DNA from: UBA5336 sp038745855
Lineage (GTDB): Bacteria > Pseudomonadota > Alphaproteobacteria > Caulobacterales > Hyphomonadaceae
Direction: 5' to 3'
Assembly (NCBI GenBank): GCA_038745855.1
Contig: JBCDLC010000019.1
Coordinates: forward strand, 1-54,978
Length of the DNA stretch: 54,978 nucleotides
Every line of letters begins with the position of its first letter. The first letter of the stretch is position 1. The notes under the pieces are model-generated. The model was not told where the DNA came from, did not search any database, and saw nothing but the letters and a program-made list of their open reading frames with translations. The position numbers and the translations under genes were made by a program. Positions 8,257-15,821 of this stretch are shown in pieces.

Positions 8257-9360
8257 ATGGTCGATATTACAGGAACTTCTGGCAACGACGTTATTGATGG
8301 CACCGATGAGGATGATCTTCTCATCGGACTTGGCGGCGACGATGAACTCGACGGAATGGGCGGTGACGACCGACTAGAGGGCGGCGGCGGCGACGATACG
8401 CTTGTCGGGGGCGGCGGGGTCGATTTTCTCCTCGCGAGTACGGGAAACGACCAGGTCTTCGGCGGCGCTGGGAATGATACGATCAATGGCGGGCCTGGCT
8501 TCGATCTCCTTCAAGGCGGGTCAGGGGATGATCTGATCCGCGGCGGCACGGGCTCGGACCGGTTGTTCGGACAGGATGGCGACGATACGCTTTTCGGCCA
8601 GGGCGACAACGACGAGGTTGAGGGGGGCGCCGGCGATGATTTCATCCGTGGCGCGCTCGGGAACGATTTCCTCGGCGGTGGAATAGGAAATGACAGCTTG
8701 TCCGGTGGCCTTGGCGATGACCGCCAGTTCGGCGACGAGGGCGACGATTTTGTCGCCGGAGGCGCGGGCAACGATACCCTGGTTGGCGGCGAAGGCGAAG
8801 ATCGCTTGCTCGGCGGCACGGGCAACGACTTGATTGTCGGCAGCGAAGGGAATGACCTGCTGAATGGCGGGTTTGGCAACGATCAGCTTGACGGGGGGGA
8901 TGGTGACGACCGTGTCCGCGGTGCCGACGGCGACGATCTCGTGGGCGGTGGTGCCGGCGATGACGTTGTCGATGGCGGCGATGGAGATGACATCCTTGTC
9001 GGCGGTATGGGCACCGACACGCTGACCGGTGGTGCGGGCGAAGACTCTTTCGTCTTCAGTCTGAACAACCTGGACGACACCACGGTTACCGATCTCGGCT
9101 CCGGTGAATCCGTGACCATCTCGAACGGTGGGTTCGCTTCCGCCAATGACATCATCGATAACCTGGAGGAAGTGGGCGATGATGTGGTGTTCCAGGTCGG
9201 AGAGCAGACCATCACGTTCCAGGGTGCGAGCTTGCTGGCTGTGATCGGTGCCGTTCAGGCAGGATTTGAATCGGACGATGCCTCGGCTTCTGGGAGTCTC
9301 GGGGCGTTCGATGATCTCGCTGCAATTGCGCTGGAAGCGGACGGATTCGACTTGGCTTGA
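8257..9360 (+). CDS. RTX-type calcium-binding repeat protein, second of a tandem pair
   Basis: A 367-residue paralogue of the preceding protein. Both open with the same pattern (ADITGTEGND against VDITGTSGND), share internal blocks (GDDFIRGAL, RVRGADGDD) and have a related non-repeat C-terminus that ends in ADGFDLA. The RTX nonapeptides fill about residues 5-270. ATG 8257 is chosen over a TTG at 8245 because it gives the same N-terminus as the paralogue and has GGGGA about 5 bases upstream. It follows the first copy by 87 bases. A secreted calcium-binding role is inferred; no enzymatic domain is present. Confidence 0.88.
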   Translation: MVDITGTSGNDVIDGTDEDDLLIGLGGDDELDGMGGDDRLEGGGGDDTLVGGGGVDFLLASTGNDQVFGGAGNDTINGGPGFDLLQGGSGDDLIRGGTGSDRLFGQDGDDTLFGQGDNDEVEGGAGDDFIRGALGNDFLGGGIGNDSLSGGLGDDRQFGDEGDDFVAGGAGNDTLVGGEGEDRLLGGTGNDLIVGSEGNDLLNGGFGNDQLDGGDGDDRVRGADGDDLVGGGAGDDVVDGGDGDDILVGGMGTDTLTGGAGEDSFVFSLNNLDDTTVTDLGSGESVTISNGGFASANDIIDNLEEVGDDVVFQVGEQTITFQGASLLAVIGAVQAGFESDDASASGSLGAFDDLAAIALEADGFDLA

Positions 9361-9436
9361 GTTGCTCCGCCAACCCCGCATCGGACTTCAGCGCCCTCCG
9401 AGCGGCGGAGCGCACAGGCGTGGCCGCGAGTGTGTT

Positions 9437-10399
9437 TTAGTCCCGGTCAGCCCAGACCTTGAGGATATGGTGAGCAACAGCCATTGGCGGCGGACAGCCC
9501 CATAGGTCATGTGTGCCGTCCAGCATGGCGCGCACATCTGCCCGGCTGAGCCAGTGGGCGTCTTCAAGCTCTTTCGGGTCGATGTTGATCTCCTCAGTTT
9601 CCGCTTCGAGGATGAGCCCGACCATGAGGGATGAGGGAAACGGCCAGGGCTGACAGAAAAGGTACTCCGCACTGGCGGGATCGGCCTTGATGCCGGCCTC
9701 CTCGAACAGCTCTCGGGCGGCGGCCTGTTCTACCGTTTCGCCCGGCTCCACAAAGCCGGCGAGGCATGAAATGAATCCCGGTGGCCAGCCTATTCCGCGG
9801 CCGAGCAGGCATTTGTCGCCTTTTGTGGCCATCATGATTGCGACCGGGTCGGTACGCGGGAAATGTTCTGTCCCGCACGGGGCGCAGACGCGTTTCCACC
9901 CGGCCTCGGTCATGGCTGTCGGTGCGCCGCAATTGGCGCAAAAGCCGTGTTTACGATGCCACTCGAACAGCGAACGCGCTGTGGACACGACGTTTCCCTC
10001 GAGGGCGGACAACATGGACGCGGCCGCGCGCATATCCTCGAAGTCCCCAACGCCCTCGATCAGCGATCCGCTCAGACTGAAGTCTGGCGGCAGGTCGAGG
10101 GCAAAGACCGGGCTGTCCTGCTTGTCCTGGCCGAGGAAAACCTCGCCTTGGTGCGGCAGTCGCCAGGCTTCTGGCCCCAACCAGACCAGCGGCTTCGATG
10201 CCTGGGGTATGAAACCGCCCGGACCACCGGCATGGTCTGCCCCGCGCCCCCCTTCGATCAGGGGATTGCCCTTCTGCATGAGGCAAACCAGGACGTTTGG
10301 ATCCTGCCGGGCGCTGGCGAGCCATTCTTCATCGGTGCGCCGCAGGGCGGCCCGGTCAATGGGATTTGCGGCTAGGGGAATATCCTGCGACGTCGTCAT
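9437..10399 (-). CDS. nudC: NAD(+)/NADH diphosphatase of the NudC family
   Basis: Hydrolyses NADH to NMNH and AMP, and in some bacteria removes NAD caps from RNA. The 320-residue protein has an N-terminal domain, a four-cysteine zinc ribbon (Cys154, 157, 172 and 175: CANC and CAPC), and a Nudix box at residues 215-237, GFVEPGETVEQAAARELFEE then AGI. A QPWPFPSS signature after it separates NudC from other Nudix enzymes (here preceded by Cys rather than the usual Ser). Length is close to the longer NudC forms. It converges with the second RTX gene. The SRP RNA gene lies 57 bases upstream on the same strand. Confidence 0.95.
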   Translation of the reverse strand: MTTSQDIPLAANPIDRAALRRTDEEWLASARQDPNVLVCLMQKGNPLIEGGRGADHAGGPGGFIPQASKPLVWLGPEAWRLPHQGEVFLGQDKQDSPVFALDLPPDFSLSGSLIEGVGDFEDMRAAASMLSALEGNVVSTARSLFEWHRKHGFCANCGAPTAMTEAGWKRVCAPCGTEHFPRTDPVAIMMATKGDKCLLGRGIGWPPGFISCLAGFVEPGETVEQAAARELFEEAGIKADPASAEYLFCQPWPFPSSLMVGLILEAETEEINIDPKELEDAHWLSRADVRAMLDGTHDLWGCPPPMAVAHHILKVWADRD

Positions 10400-10455
10400 G
10401 GGACGCTGGTGCCATGGTCATTTCGCAGAGGGAAGAGCCCAAGGTTAAAAGGAGA

Positions 10456-10545
10456 CTGGACAGCGACCCGTCCGGGACCCGTTAGGGCTGCTTCGTTCCC
10501 GACCTGACCCGGTTGGCGGGGCGTCCGTCCGCCGCCAGCCTCCAG
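10456..10545 (-). ncRNA. ffs: Signal recognition particle RNA, small bacterial type (4.5S)
   Basis: Read on the minus strand, this segment contains GGGTCAGGTCGGGAACGAAG followed by CAGCCC, the universally conserved SRP domain IV hairpin with its asymmetric and symmetric internal loops that bind Ffh. CTGGA at 10545-10541 can pair with TCCAG at 10460-10456 to close the molecule, giving about 90 nucleotides, the usual length for the short form. The exact ends are estimated from this pairing. It lies between infC and nudC. Confidence 0.93.
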
Positions 10546-10548
10546 ACG

Positions 10549-10579
10549 CTTATATCGCGGCTTCAGCGGGCCGATGCAA
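10549..10579 (-). promoter_or_regulatory. Candidate sigma-70 promoter of the SRP RNA gene
   Basis: On the minus strand TATAAG lies at 10554-10549, about 7 bases before the likely RNA 5' end. TTGCAT at 10579-10574 could serve as the -35 element, although the 19-base spacer is longer than ideal. Confidence 0.4.
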
Positions 10580-10643
10580 GCGGCTGTGCCCGCAAAGATC
10601 GCATACGTGGGCAGGCTTGACCCTGGCCCGGCGAAAGACGCAG

Positions 10644-11183
10644 TCAGCGCGGGGCCATGACCATCGTCATCTGACGACCCTCGAGCTTTGGCTCGAGTTC
10701 CACCTTGGCGAGTTCCTCGAAATCGTTGCGAACCCTGTGAAGCAATTGCATGCCAAGTTCCTGGTGAGCCATTTCCCGGCCGCGGAAGCGAAGGGTGACC
10801 TTCACCTTGTCGCCGTCTTCGAAGAAACGGGTCATCGACTTGGTTTTCACCATGTAATCATGGGTATCGATGTTCGGCCGCATCTTGATCTCCTTGAGAT
10901 CAGCGGACTTCTGCTTCTTACGCGCAGCCGCCTTCTTCTTCTGCTCTTCGAACTTGAGTTTGCCGTAATCGAGAATCTTACAGACCGGCACTTCCTGGTT
11001 AGGAGACACTTCAACGAGGTCGAGGCCGGATTCCTTGGCTGCGTCCAAAGCGGCGCCGATGGGCATCTCCCCCTGCTTTTCGCCATCCTGGTCGATGAGC
11101 AGCACCCGTTGGGCACGGATGTCGTTATTTATGCGCGGGCCTGTTTTCTTCTGCGGGGGGGCCGCATGGGGTCTGCGAGCGAT
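10644..11183 (-). CDS. infC: Translation initiation factor IF-3, apparently starting at ATC
   Basis: IF-3 binds the 30S subunit and discriminates against non-canonical start codons. The sequence GPRINNDIRAQRVLLIDQDG, LVEVSPNQEVPVCKILDYGK and the C-terminal FRGREMAHQELGMQLL are clear IF-3. No ATG, GTG or TTG sits at the right place. AAGGAG at 11196-11191 lies 7 bases before an ATC codon at 11183, giving a protein of 179 residues that starts (M)ARRPHAAPP, the normal family length. Upstream ATGs would add over 60 residues of unrelated sequence. The E. coli gene starts with ATT, through which IF-3 represses its own translation, so the same feedback is likely here. Confidence 0.92.
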   Translation of the reverse strand: MARRPHAAPPQKKTGPRINNDIRAQRVLLIDQDGEKQGEMPIGAALDAAKESGLDLVEVSPNQEVPVCKILDYGKLKFEEQKKKAAARKKQKSADLKEIKMRPNIDTHDYMVKTKSMTRFFEDGDKVKVTLRFRGREMAHQELGMQLLHRVRNDFEELAKVELEPKLEGRQMTMVMAPR

Positions 11184-11298
11184 GACGGTTCTCCTTGGTT
11201 GATTTCGGATTGGTGTGTGAAACCGGGCAGTATAATGCCTCGAAATGCTCGATTCTTCAAGATTGGGGCCGATGATCATTCCGCAACATCCCGGCGGT

Positions 11299-12345
11299 TT
11301 ATCCCTCCCGGGACGGCAGCCTTCCAAGGGCCTGTGAGGCGCGCCAGACGTCCATAGTGCTGACCTGCTCAAGTACGGGCGCCTGCACGATCACGACGTT
11401 CGATCCCCGCGGCGCTGCTTTTGCGGGATCGCTTTCATTGGTCGCAAACAACGCGACGCCGGGCGCACCGGAGAGTGTTGCCATATGCATGGGGCCGGTG
11501 TCGTTTCCAACGACGAATGCTGCCTCCTCGGCGAGGCTGCAGATCTGGAAGAAATCCGTCCGGGTCACGATGTTCTTCACGCGGGGTTCGGCCCGAGCGA
11601 TGGCGTGGGCGATCTTTCCCTCAGCCGTGCCGCCAATGATTACGGGTTGGACGCCGGCGTCGGCGATGCGGGTGGCAAGCTCGCCATAGCGCTCCTCCGG
11701 CCAGCGCTTGGCGTCCCTGTGGGCCGATGCGCCGGGAATGAGCAGCATGTAGGGTTTGGTGAGCCCGAAAAATTCAGGCCTCAGGCGGGGTGGATTACCA
11801 AGTTTGCCGCGGATCCATGAGAGGTCCGGCATGGGCTGTGTTTCCGTTGTCCAGCCCGATGGGGGGCCAATGCCAGCGATGGTGAGTTGCTCGGCGAGTC
11901 GATCGATCGAGTGCAGGGCGCCGCGTTCGGGGTTATCGTGGTAGAAGGCGCTTCCTGGGGCGTGGCCCGACCAGAGCGGGGTTTGGCGGCCCGGGAGATT
12001 TAGCGCCTTGAAGTAGTTTGCCGTGCGACCTGAGGTCTGCAGGTCGTAGATGATCTCGTAGTCGGCCTTGCGAATGCGCTTCAGCAGGTTGCGCGTGCCC
12101 TTCAGGTCGGCGGGGCGGCCATCGGTCTCGACGGCGTTGAAATAGGGGGAGGCCTTGGCGAAGGCCTCGAAGGGCGGCGTTGTCAGAAGCGTTATATGCG
12201 CCGAAGGGTGGTGTTTCCGGATCGCTTTCATGGCGCCCATCGCAAGCACGAAATCGCCAAGCGCTGAGAGTTTGATCACCAGCACACGGGTGGCGGTCTC
12301 GCCGGGATTGACGGCCGCTTGCGGGGTTTTGTTTCCGAACAGCAA
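11299..12345 (-). CDS. Glycosyltransferase family 9 (ADP-heptose:LPS heptosyltransferase-like)
   Basis: A 348-residue cytoplasmic-face glycosyltransferase. The opening TRVLVIKLSALGDFVLAMGA is the GT9 N-terminal motif. The C-terminal half has PGASAHRDAKRWP, VIIGGTAEG and FVVGNDTGPMHMA, the nucleotide-sugar-binding elements of heptosyltransferases. The likely role is transfer of a heptose or similar sugar to the lipopolysaccharide core; the exact sugar cannot be read from sequence. The best start is a TTG at 12345, about 9 bases after GGGGAAG, since no ATG occurs before the conserved region. It lies 68 bases downstream of the GT4 gene on the same strand, so the pair may form an envelope-glycan operon. 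Confidence 0.9.
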   Translation of the reverse strand: MLFGNKTPQAAVNPGETATRVLVIKLSALGDFVLAMGAMKAIRKHHPSAHITLLTTPPFEAFAKASPYFNAVETDGRPADLKGTRNLLKRIRKADYEIIYDLQTSGRTANYFKALNLPGRQTPLWSGHAPGSAFYHDNPERGALHSIDRLAEQLTIAGIGPPSGWTTETQPMPDLSWIRGKLGNPPRLRPEFFGLTKPYMLLIPGASAHRDAKRWPEERYGELATRIADAGVQPVIIGGTAEGKIAHAIARAEPRVKNIVTRTDFFQICSLAEEAAFVVGNDTGPMHMATLSGAPGVALFATNESDPAKAAPRGSNVVIVQAPVLEQVSTMDVWRASQALGRLPSREG

Positions 12346-12413
12346 GCCTATCGACTTCCCCTTTTTGTGGGCGGTTGAACGATCCGGATCGAACTGTGGA
12401 AAATCATATGGGA

Positions 12414-13601
12414 TCAGGACCGCGCGTTTAAGAGTTCCGCATACACCGTCAACGTGGCAGCCTGAAGGCCGCGTTTCGTAAACCGCTCCAGGATGTGTGC
12501 CCGGCCCGCCGCACCCATCGCTGCTCGTTGTTCCGGGCTGGCTTGAAGAAGCTCCGCCATGGCGCTGGTGAGCCCTTTGAGATCGTGGTCCGACTGCGGA
12601 ACAGGGACGAGCCGGCCGGTGACCCCGTCGACGACTGTTTCAAGGGCGCCGCCATGGGCGATACCGATGACGGGACGAGCTATGGCTGCGGCTTCAGCAG
12701 CGGTTCGGCCGAAGGCTTCCGGGCGCAGCGATGGCGCGATGATGATATCTGCGGCGGCGTAGGCGCTGGGCATGTCTTCTGTATGACGGAGGATGTGCAC
12801 GCGGTCCTGGATCTGACCGTCATCGATCGCACGGTGGAGTTCTGCCACATAGGCGTCCCGTCCCTGGGCATCGCCGATAATGACGAGGCGGGCCATCTGT
12901 TTGATCCTGTCGTCGAGTGCGGCGAAGGCGGTGATCGCGGCGAGTTGACCTTTCCAGCGTGTCAGCCGTCCGGCGAGCAACAGGATGACCTCCCGCGCAT
13001 CGGGGAGAACGCTCCATTCCGCGCGAACGGACGCTATGGCGTCTGCTGTGACGGTTGCGGGGTCGAACGCGTCGACATCGACCCCTCGGGGGATGGTGAT
13101 CAGGCGTCCGTCGGCGACGTTGTGTTCCGACCGGACATGGTTTGCGGTCCATTCAGAGTTTGCAATCACGCGATCGCCTCGGGCCATTACCCGATTGTAA
13201 AACCGCTTGGGGGCGGTGCGGGCGGAATAGGCGCCGTGATACGTCGTCACGAAGGGAATGGCGGTCTTGCGGGCGGCGAAAAGGGCGCTCCATGCAGGCG
13301 CGCGAGAGCGGGCATGGATGACGTCCACGGCGTGTTCCCGGATGAGGGCTGAAAGCCGGGCGGCGTTGCCGCGCATCCCAATGGGGTTCTTGGTTGCGAC
13401 ATTCATTTCGATAAGCGTGCCGCCCGCTGCTTCAAGATCGCGGGCCATACGTCCGCCGCGGCTTGCGACGAAGGCGCGTGCACCTGCGACGCCGAGGGCC
13501 TCTGCCACTTCGATCACGGTCCGCTCGGCGCCACCTGCATCAAGGTCTGGGATGACCTGCAGGATCGTCCGGCCTGAAAGGTCGGGAAACGCCTCTGACA
13601 T
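12414..13601 (-). CDS. Glycosyltransferase family 4 (group 1)
   Basis: A 395-residue GT-B fold glycosyltransferase. The N-terminal domain has TILQVIPDLDAGGAERTVIE. The C-terminal donor-binding domain has the EAFGRTAAEA segment (the E-x7-E motif of GT4) and ARPVIGIAHGGALETVVDG. The substrate is probably a nucleotide sugar used in lipopolysaccharide or exopolysaccharide synthesis, as suggested by the following GT9 gene. ATG 13601 is chosen over 13691, since the longer form adds an arginine-rich, non-conserved leader and would overlap ybgC. The gene is divergent from ybgC. Confidence 0.9.
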   Translation of the reverse strand: MSEAFPDLSGRTILQVIPDLDAGGAERTVIEVAEALGVAGARAFVASRGGRMARDLEAAGGTLIEMNVATKNPIGMRGNAARLSALIREHAVDVIHARSRAPAWSALFAARKTAIPFVTTYHGAYSARTAPKRFYNRVMARGDRVIANSEWTANHVRSEHNVADGRLITIPRGVDVDAFDPATVTADAIASVRAEWSVLPDAREVILLLAGRLTRWKGQLAAITAFAALDDRIKQMARLVIIGDAQGRDAYVAELHRAIDDGQIQDRVHILRHTEDMPSAYAAADIIIAPSLRPEAFGRTAAEAAAIARPVIGIAHGGALETVVDGVTGRLVPVPQSDHDLKGLTSAMAELLQASPEQRAAMGAAGRAHILERFTKRGLQAATLTVYAELLNARS

Positions 13602-13684
13602 GGGACCGGGGTGCCATGGATGACGGAGCGCTGCAAAGCGAAATGCTTGTCGCGGGGAGCGCAGGTTTGTTAAGCGGGTATGCC

Positions 13685-14149
13685 ATGGCATGGACCCCCG
13701 GAAATCCTGACGCCTTCGATGCCCAGCGCCAGCACTGGCTGGATGTCCGCGTCTACTACGAGGACACTGATTTCACGGGCATGGTCTACCATGCCAACTA
13801 TCTCCGGTTCTTCGAGAGGGGCCGCTCGGACTTTCTGCGGGACGCCGGGATTACGCACCAGTCCTTGTTGGACCGAGATGATCCCGCTGCATTCACCATT
13901 ATTCGGGCGGAAATCGACTACAAATCCGCCGCGAAAGTGGATGACCTGTTGCGGATCAGGACCCGCTACAGGGGCACGAAAGGGGCGCGTATCCATTTTG
14001 AACAAACGGCCCTGCGGGATGGTGAGGTCGTCGCCGAAGCACTGATTACGGCAGTACAGATCCATGCCGATGGCCGTCCCAGGCGGCCTATTCCCGACAT
14101 GACTGCCTATCTCGACACGAGATACCGCTGCACCGGTGAGGACACTTGA
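13685..14149 (+). CDS. ybgC: Acyl-CoA thioesterase of the YbgC family (Tol-Pal associated)
   Basis: A hotdog-fold thioesterase. VYYEDTDFTGMVYHANYLRF contains the catalytic aspartate and the YHANY motif of YbgC, and FFERGR follows. In other proteobacteria YbgC is the first gene of the tol-pal operon and is linked to phospholipid metabolism at the envelope. ATG 13685 gives 154 residues, near the usual 130-150, and leaves about 80 bases for a divergent promoter with the GT4 gene. An in-frame ATG at 13616 would leave only 14. Here YbgC is separated from tolQ by about 4.4 kb. Its stop overlaps the TTG start of the next gene. Confidence 0.93.
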   Translation: MAWTPGNPDAFDAQRQHWLDVRVYYEDTDFTGMVYHANYLRFFERGRSDFLRDAGITHQSLLDRDDPAAFTIIRAEIDYKSAAKVDDLLRIRTRYRGTKGARIHFEQTALRDGEVVAEALITAVQIHADGRPRRPIPDMTAYLDTRYRCTGEDT

Positions 14150-15381
14150 AGGTCCCCGGCATATCCCGGCGACAGGTGACCGCGATGCTGGGGGCGGGTG
14201 CCTTCTCCGCATGCATTGCCCCCAATCAGACACGAGCGCGCGCACAGCTTGCTTCAGACTTGGCAGACCTCGCCGCAGCCAAAGACCTCGCCGCAGCAGG
14301 CCTAATCGTAGTGCGAGGCGACGAGGTGGTTGCAGAGGGCGCAGTGGGCGCTTCCGGTGGATTAGACCGCATGGAAGCAGACCATGTGCGCCCATTCACG
14401 GTGGACACGCCCTTCCGCGTTGCGTCCCAATCGAAGGCGGCGACGGCCTTGACGGCGCTGCGGCTCCAAGCCCTTGGCGCCATCGACCTGGATATGGATG
14501 TTTCACCCGAACTGGGCTTCCCGCTGCACCATCCGGACGCGGTGGATCAACCCATCAGCCTGAACATGCTCTTGTCGCACACGTCCGGGATTCGCGACCC
14601 GGCGGCATACTGGATTGCGTCACCCGGCCGGATCGCATCGCTCGTTACGCCAGATATTTTCAGACCGCTGGATGGGCGATCTCTTTTAGGCCATTTCGAG
14701 TATGCCAATCTCAATTATGGCCTGGCGGCGACCGCGCTCGAAAGCGCGTCTGGTGAGCGCTTCGATCGCCTCGCTCAGCGTCTGGTGTTCGGGCCTGCGG
14801 GCTTGGATGTGGGGTTCAATTGGTCGGGCGTTTCCGTCGATCGCCGCCGATCCGGGGGCACGCTTTACAGGCGTGATGAGGTCGGCAGATGGGCGATCCA
14901 GACGGATGGACCCGACAGTCTGATTGGCAACGCGCCCACGGTGCTGCTGGAGGCCGGTTTCGAGTTGGAGCGGTACGAGAGGGGTAGCAATGGCACGCTC
15001 TTCTCGCCCCAAGGCGGGCTGCGGGCATCCTTGCGCGACTTGGCCAAGCTTGCTCGGCTCTACGCGAGAACACCTGAGATGATGGCCGCGCGGTGGCGAT
15101 TGGACGATGATGGCAGCAATGGCCAGCATAATGAGCGGTTCTTCCAGGCCATGGGACTGGGACTGATGTCCTACCCCGCCTCGGAGTCGCCGTTCCGTGG
15201 ATATGAGGTCTTCGGCCACCACGGGGAGGCCTATGGACTGCTTGGCGCCTTCTGGATCGTTCCAGACGCCGATATTGTTCTTGCCTACGCCGCGATCGGT
15301 GTGCCCGAAACCCGGCATCCAGCGGTGCGTCATCAAGTCAGCAAGCAAAGCACTGCCGGAACCGAGCCTGGACCACGATGA
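14146..15381 (+). CDS. Serine hydrolase of the beta-lactamase/class C fold, exported
   Basis: A 411-residue exported protein. The N-terminus SRRQVTAMLGAGAFSACI looks like a twin-arginine signal with a possible lipobox (FSAC). The three active-site motifs of the family are visible: SQSK (SxxK, nucleophile Ser and Lys), YAN (YxN) in HFEYANLNYG, and HHG in FGHHGEAYG. This family includes beta-lactamases, D-aminopeptidases and esterases, and sequence alone does not tell which. The start is a TTG at 14146 that overlaps the ybgC stop (TTGA), which suggests translational coupling. It interrupts the usual ybgC-tolQ order. The last 25 residues are not family-like. Confidence 0.85.
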   Translation: MKVPGISRRQVTAMLGAGAFSACIAPNQTRARAQLASDLADLAAAKDLAAAGLIVVRGDEVVAEGAVGASGGLDRMEADHVRPFTVDTPFRVASQSKAATALTALRLQALGAIDLDMDVSPELGFPLHHPDAVDQPISLNMLLSHTSGIRDPAAYWIASPGRIASLVTPDIFRPLDGRSLLGHFEYANLNYGLAATALESASGERFDRLAQRLVFGPAGLDVGFNWSGVSVDRRRSGGTLYRRDEVGRWAIQTDGPDSLIGNAPTVLLEAGFELERYERGSNGTLFSPQGGLRASLRDLAKLARLYARTPEMMAARWRLDDDGSNGQHNERFFQAMGLGLMSYPASESPFRGYEVFGHHGEAYGLLGAFWIVPDADIVLAYAAIGVPETRHPAVRHQVSKQSTAGTEPGPR

Positions 15382-15821
15382 CAACGGTCGCCTCAAAGGG
15401 TCGATCCCGGAACGGTTTCAGATCCGGAGAGTGGGGCCGGGGGTAACCGACCCCCGCCAAACCCATACCCAAAAGCAAACAGACAATCTCGGTTTCGGCA
15501 AAGCCGAAGACCGGGACCCATCTCGCGACAAACACGGCTGAGTAGGTAGCACGTCTCATCTGGATATCAGCTTCGGCTGGTATCTACGGTTCAGGAAACG
15601 CTGTCCTGGAATGACCGCAGGTTCCACCGAAGGCTGGAACCCAAACCCTATCCAATTCCCCCAACACCGTGGCGATTCGGCCACACCCGACGCCAAAGCG
15701 CGTCAGCAGCGCGCCCGTGGCGGTTAGCTTTCATACACCCGATACAAAACTGTCAATCTGGCGTCATGGCTTGGCGTTAGCCCACCGGTAGTTCCTCCCA
15801 ACTGCCGAATGAGATTCTTAG
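15382..15821. other. 440-base gap holding a series of strong hairpins
   Basis: No convincing gene is present. The gap contains at least four perfect or near-perfect stem-loops: 15438-15456 (7-bp stem CGGGGGT/ACCCCCG), 15490-15513 (TTCGGC/GCCGAA extended by CGGT/ACCG), 15563-15584 (9-bp stem with one T-G pair closed by a TTCG tetraloop) and a 7-bp GGTTCCA/TGGAACC stem just after it. None has a following T-tract, so they are not ordinary terminators. A minus-strand frame of 73 codons at 15338-15559 lacks coding signs. The region may be a structured leader of the downstream receptor gene, an undescribed RNA, or decayed sequence. Confidence 0.55.

Noticed and set aside
7050..9060. Short repeated DNA units that could suggest a CRISPR-like or tandem DNA repeat
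   Set aside because: The repeats are codon-level, encode RTX nonapeptides and vary at third positions, so they are protein repeats.
15338..15559. Minus-strand frame of 73 codons in the gap after the serine hydrolase
   Set aside because: It overlaps two of the hairpins, has no ribosome-binding site and no recognisable features.
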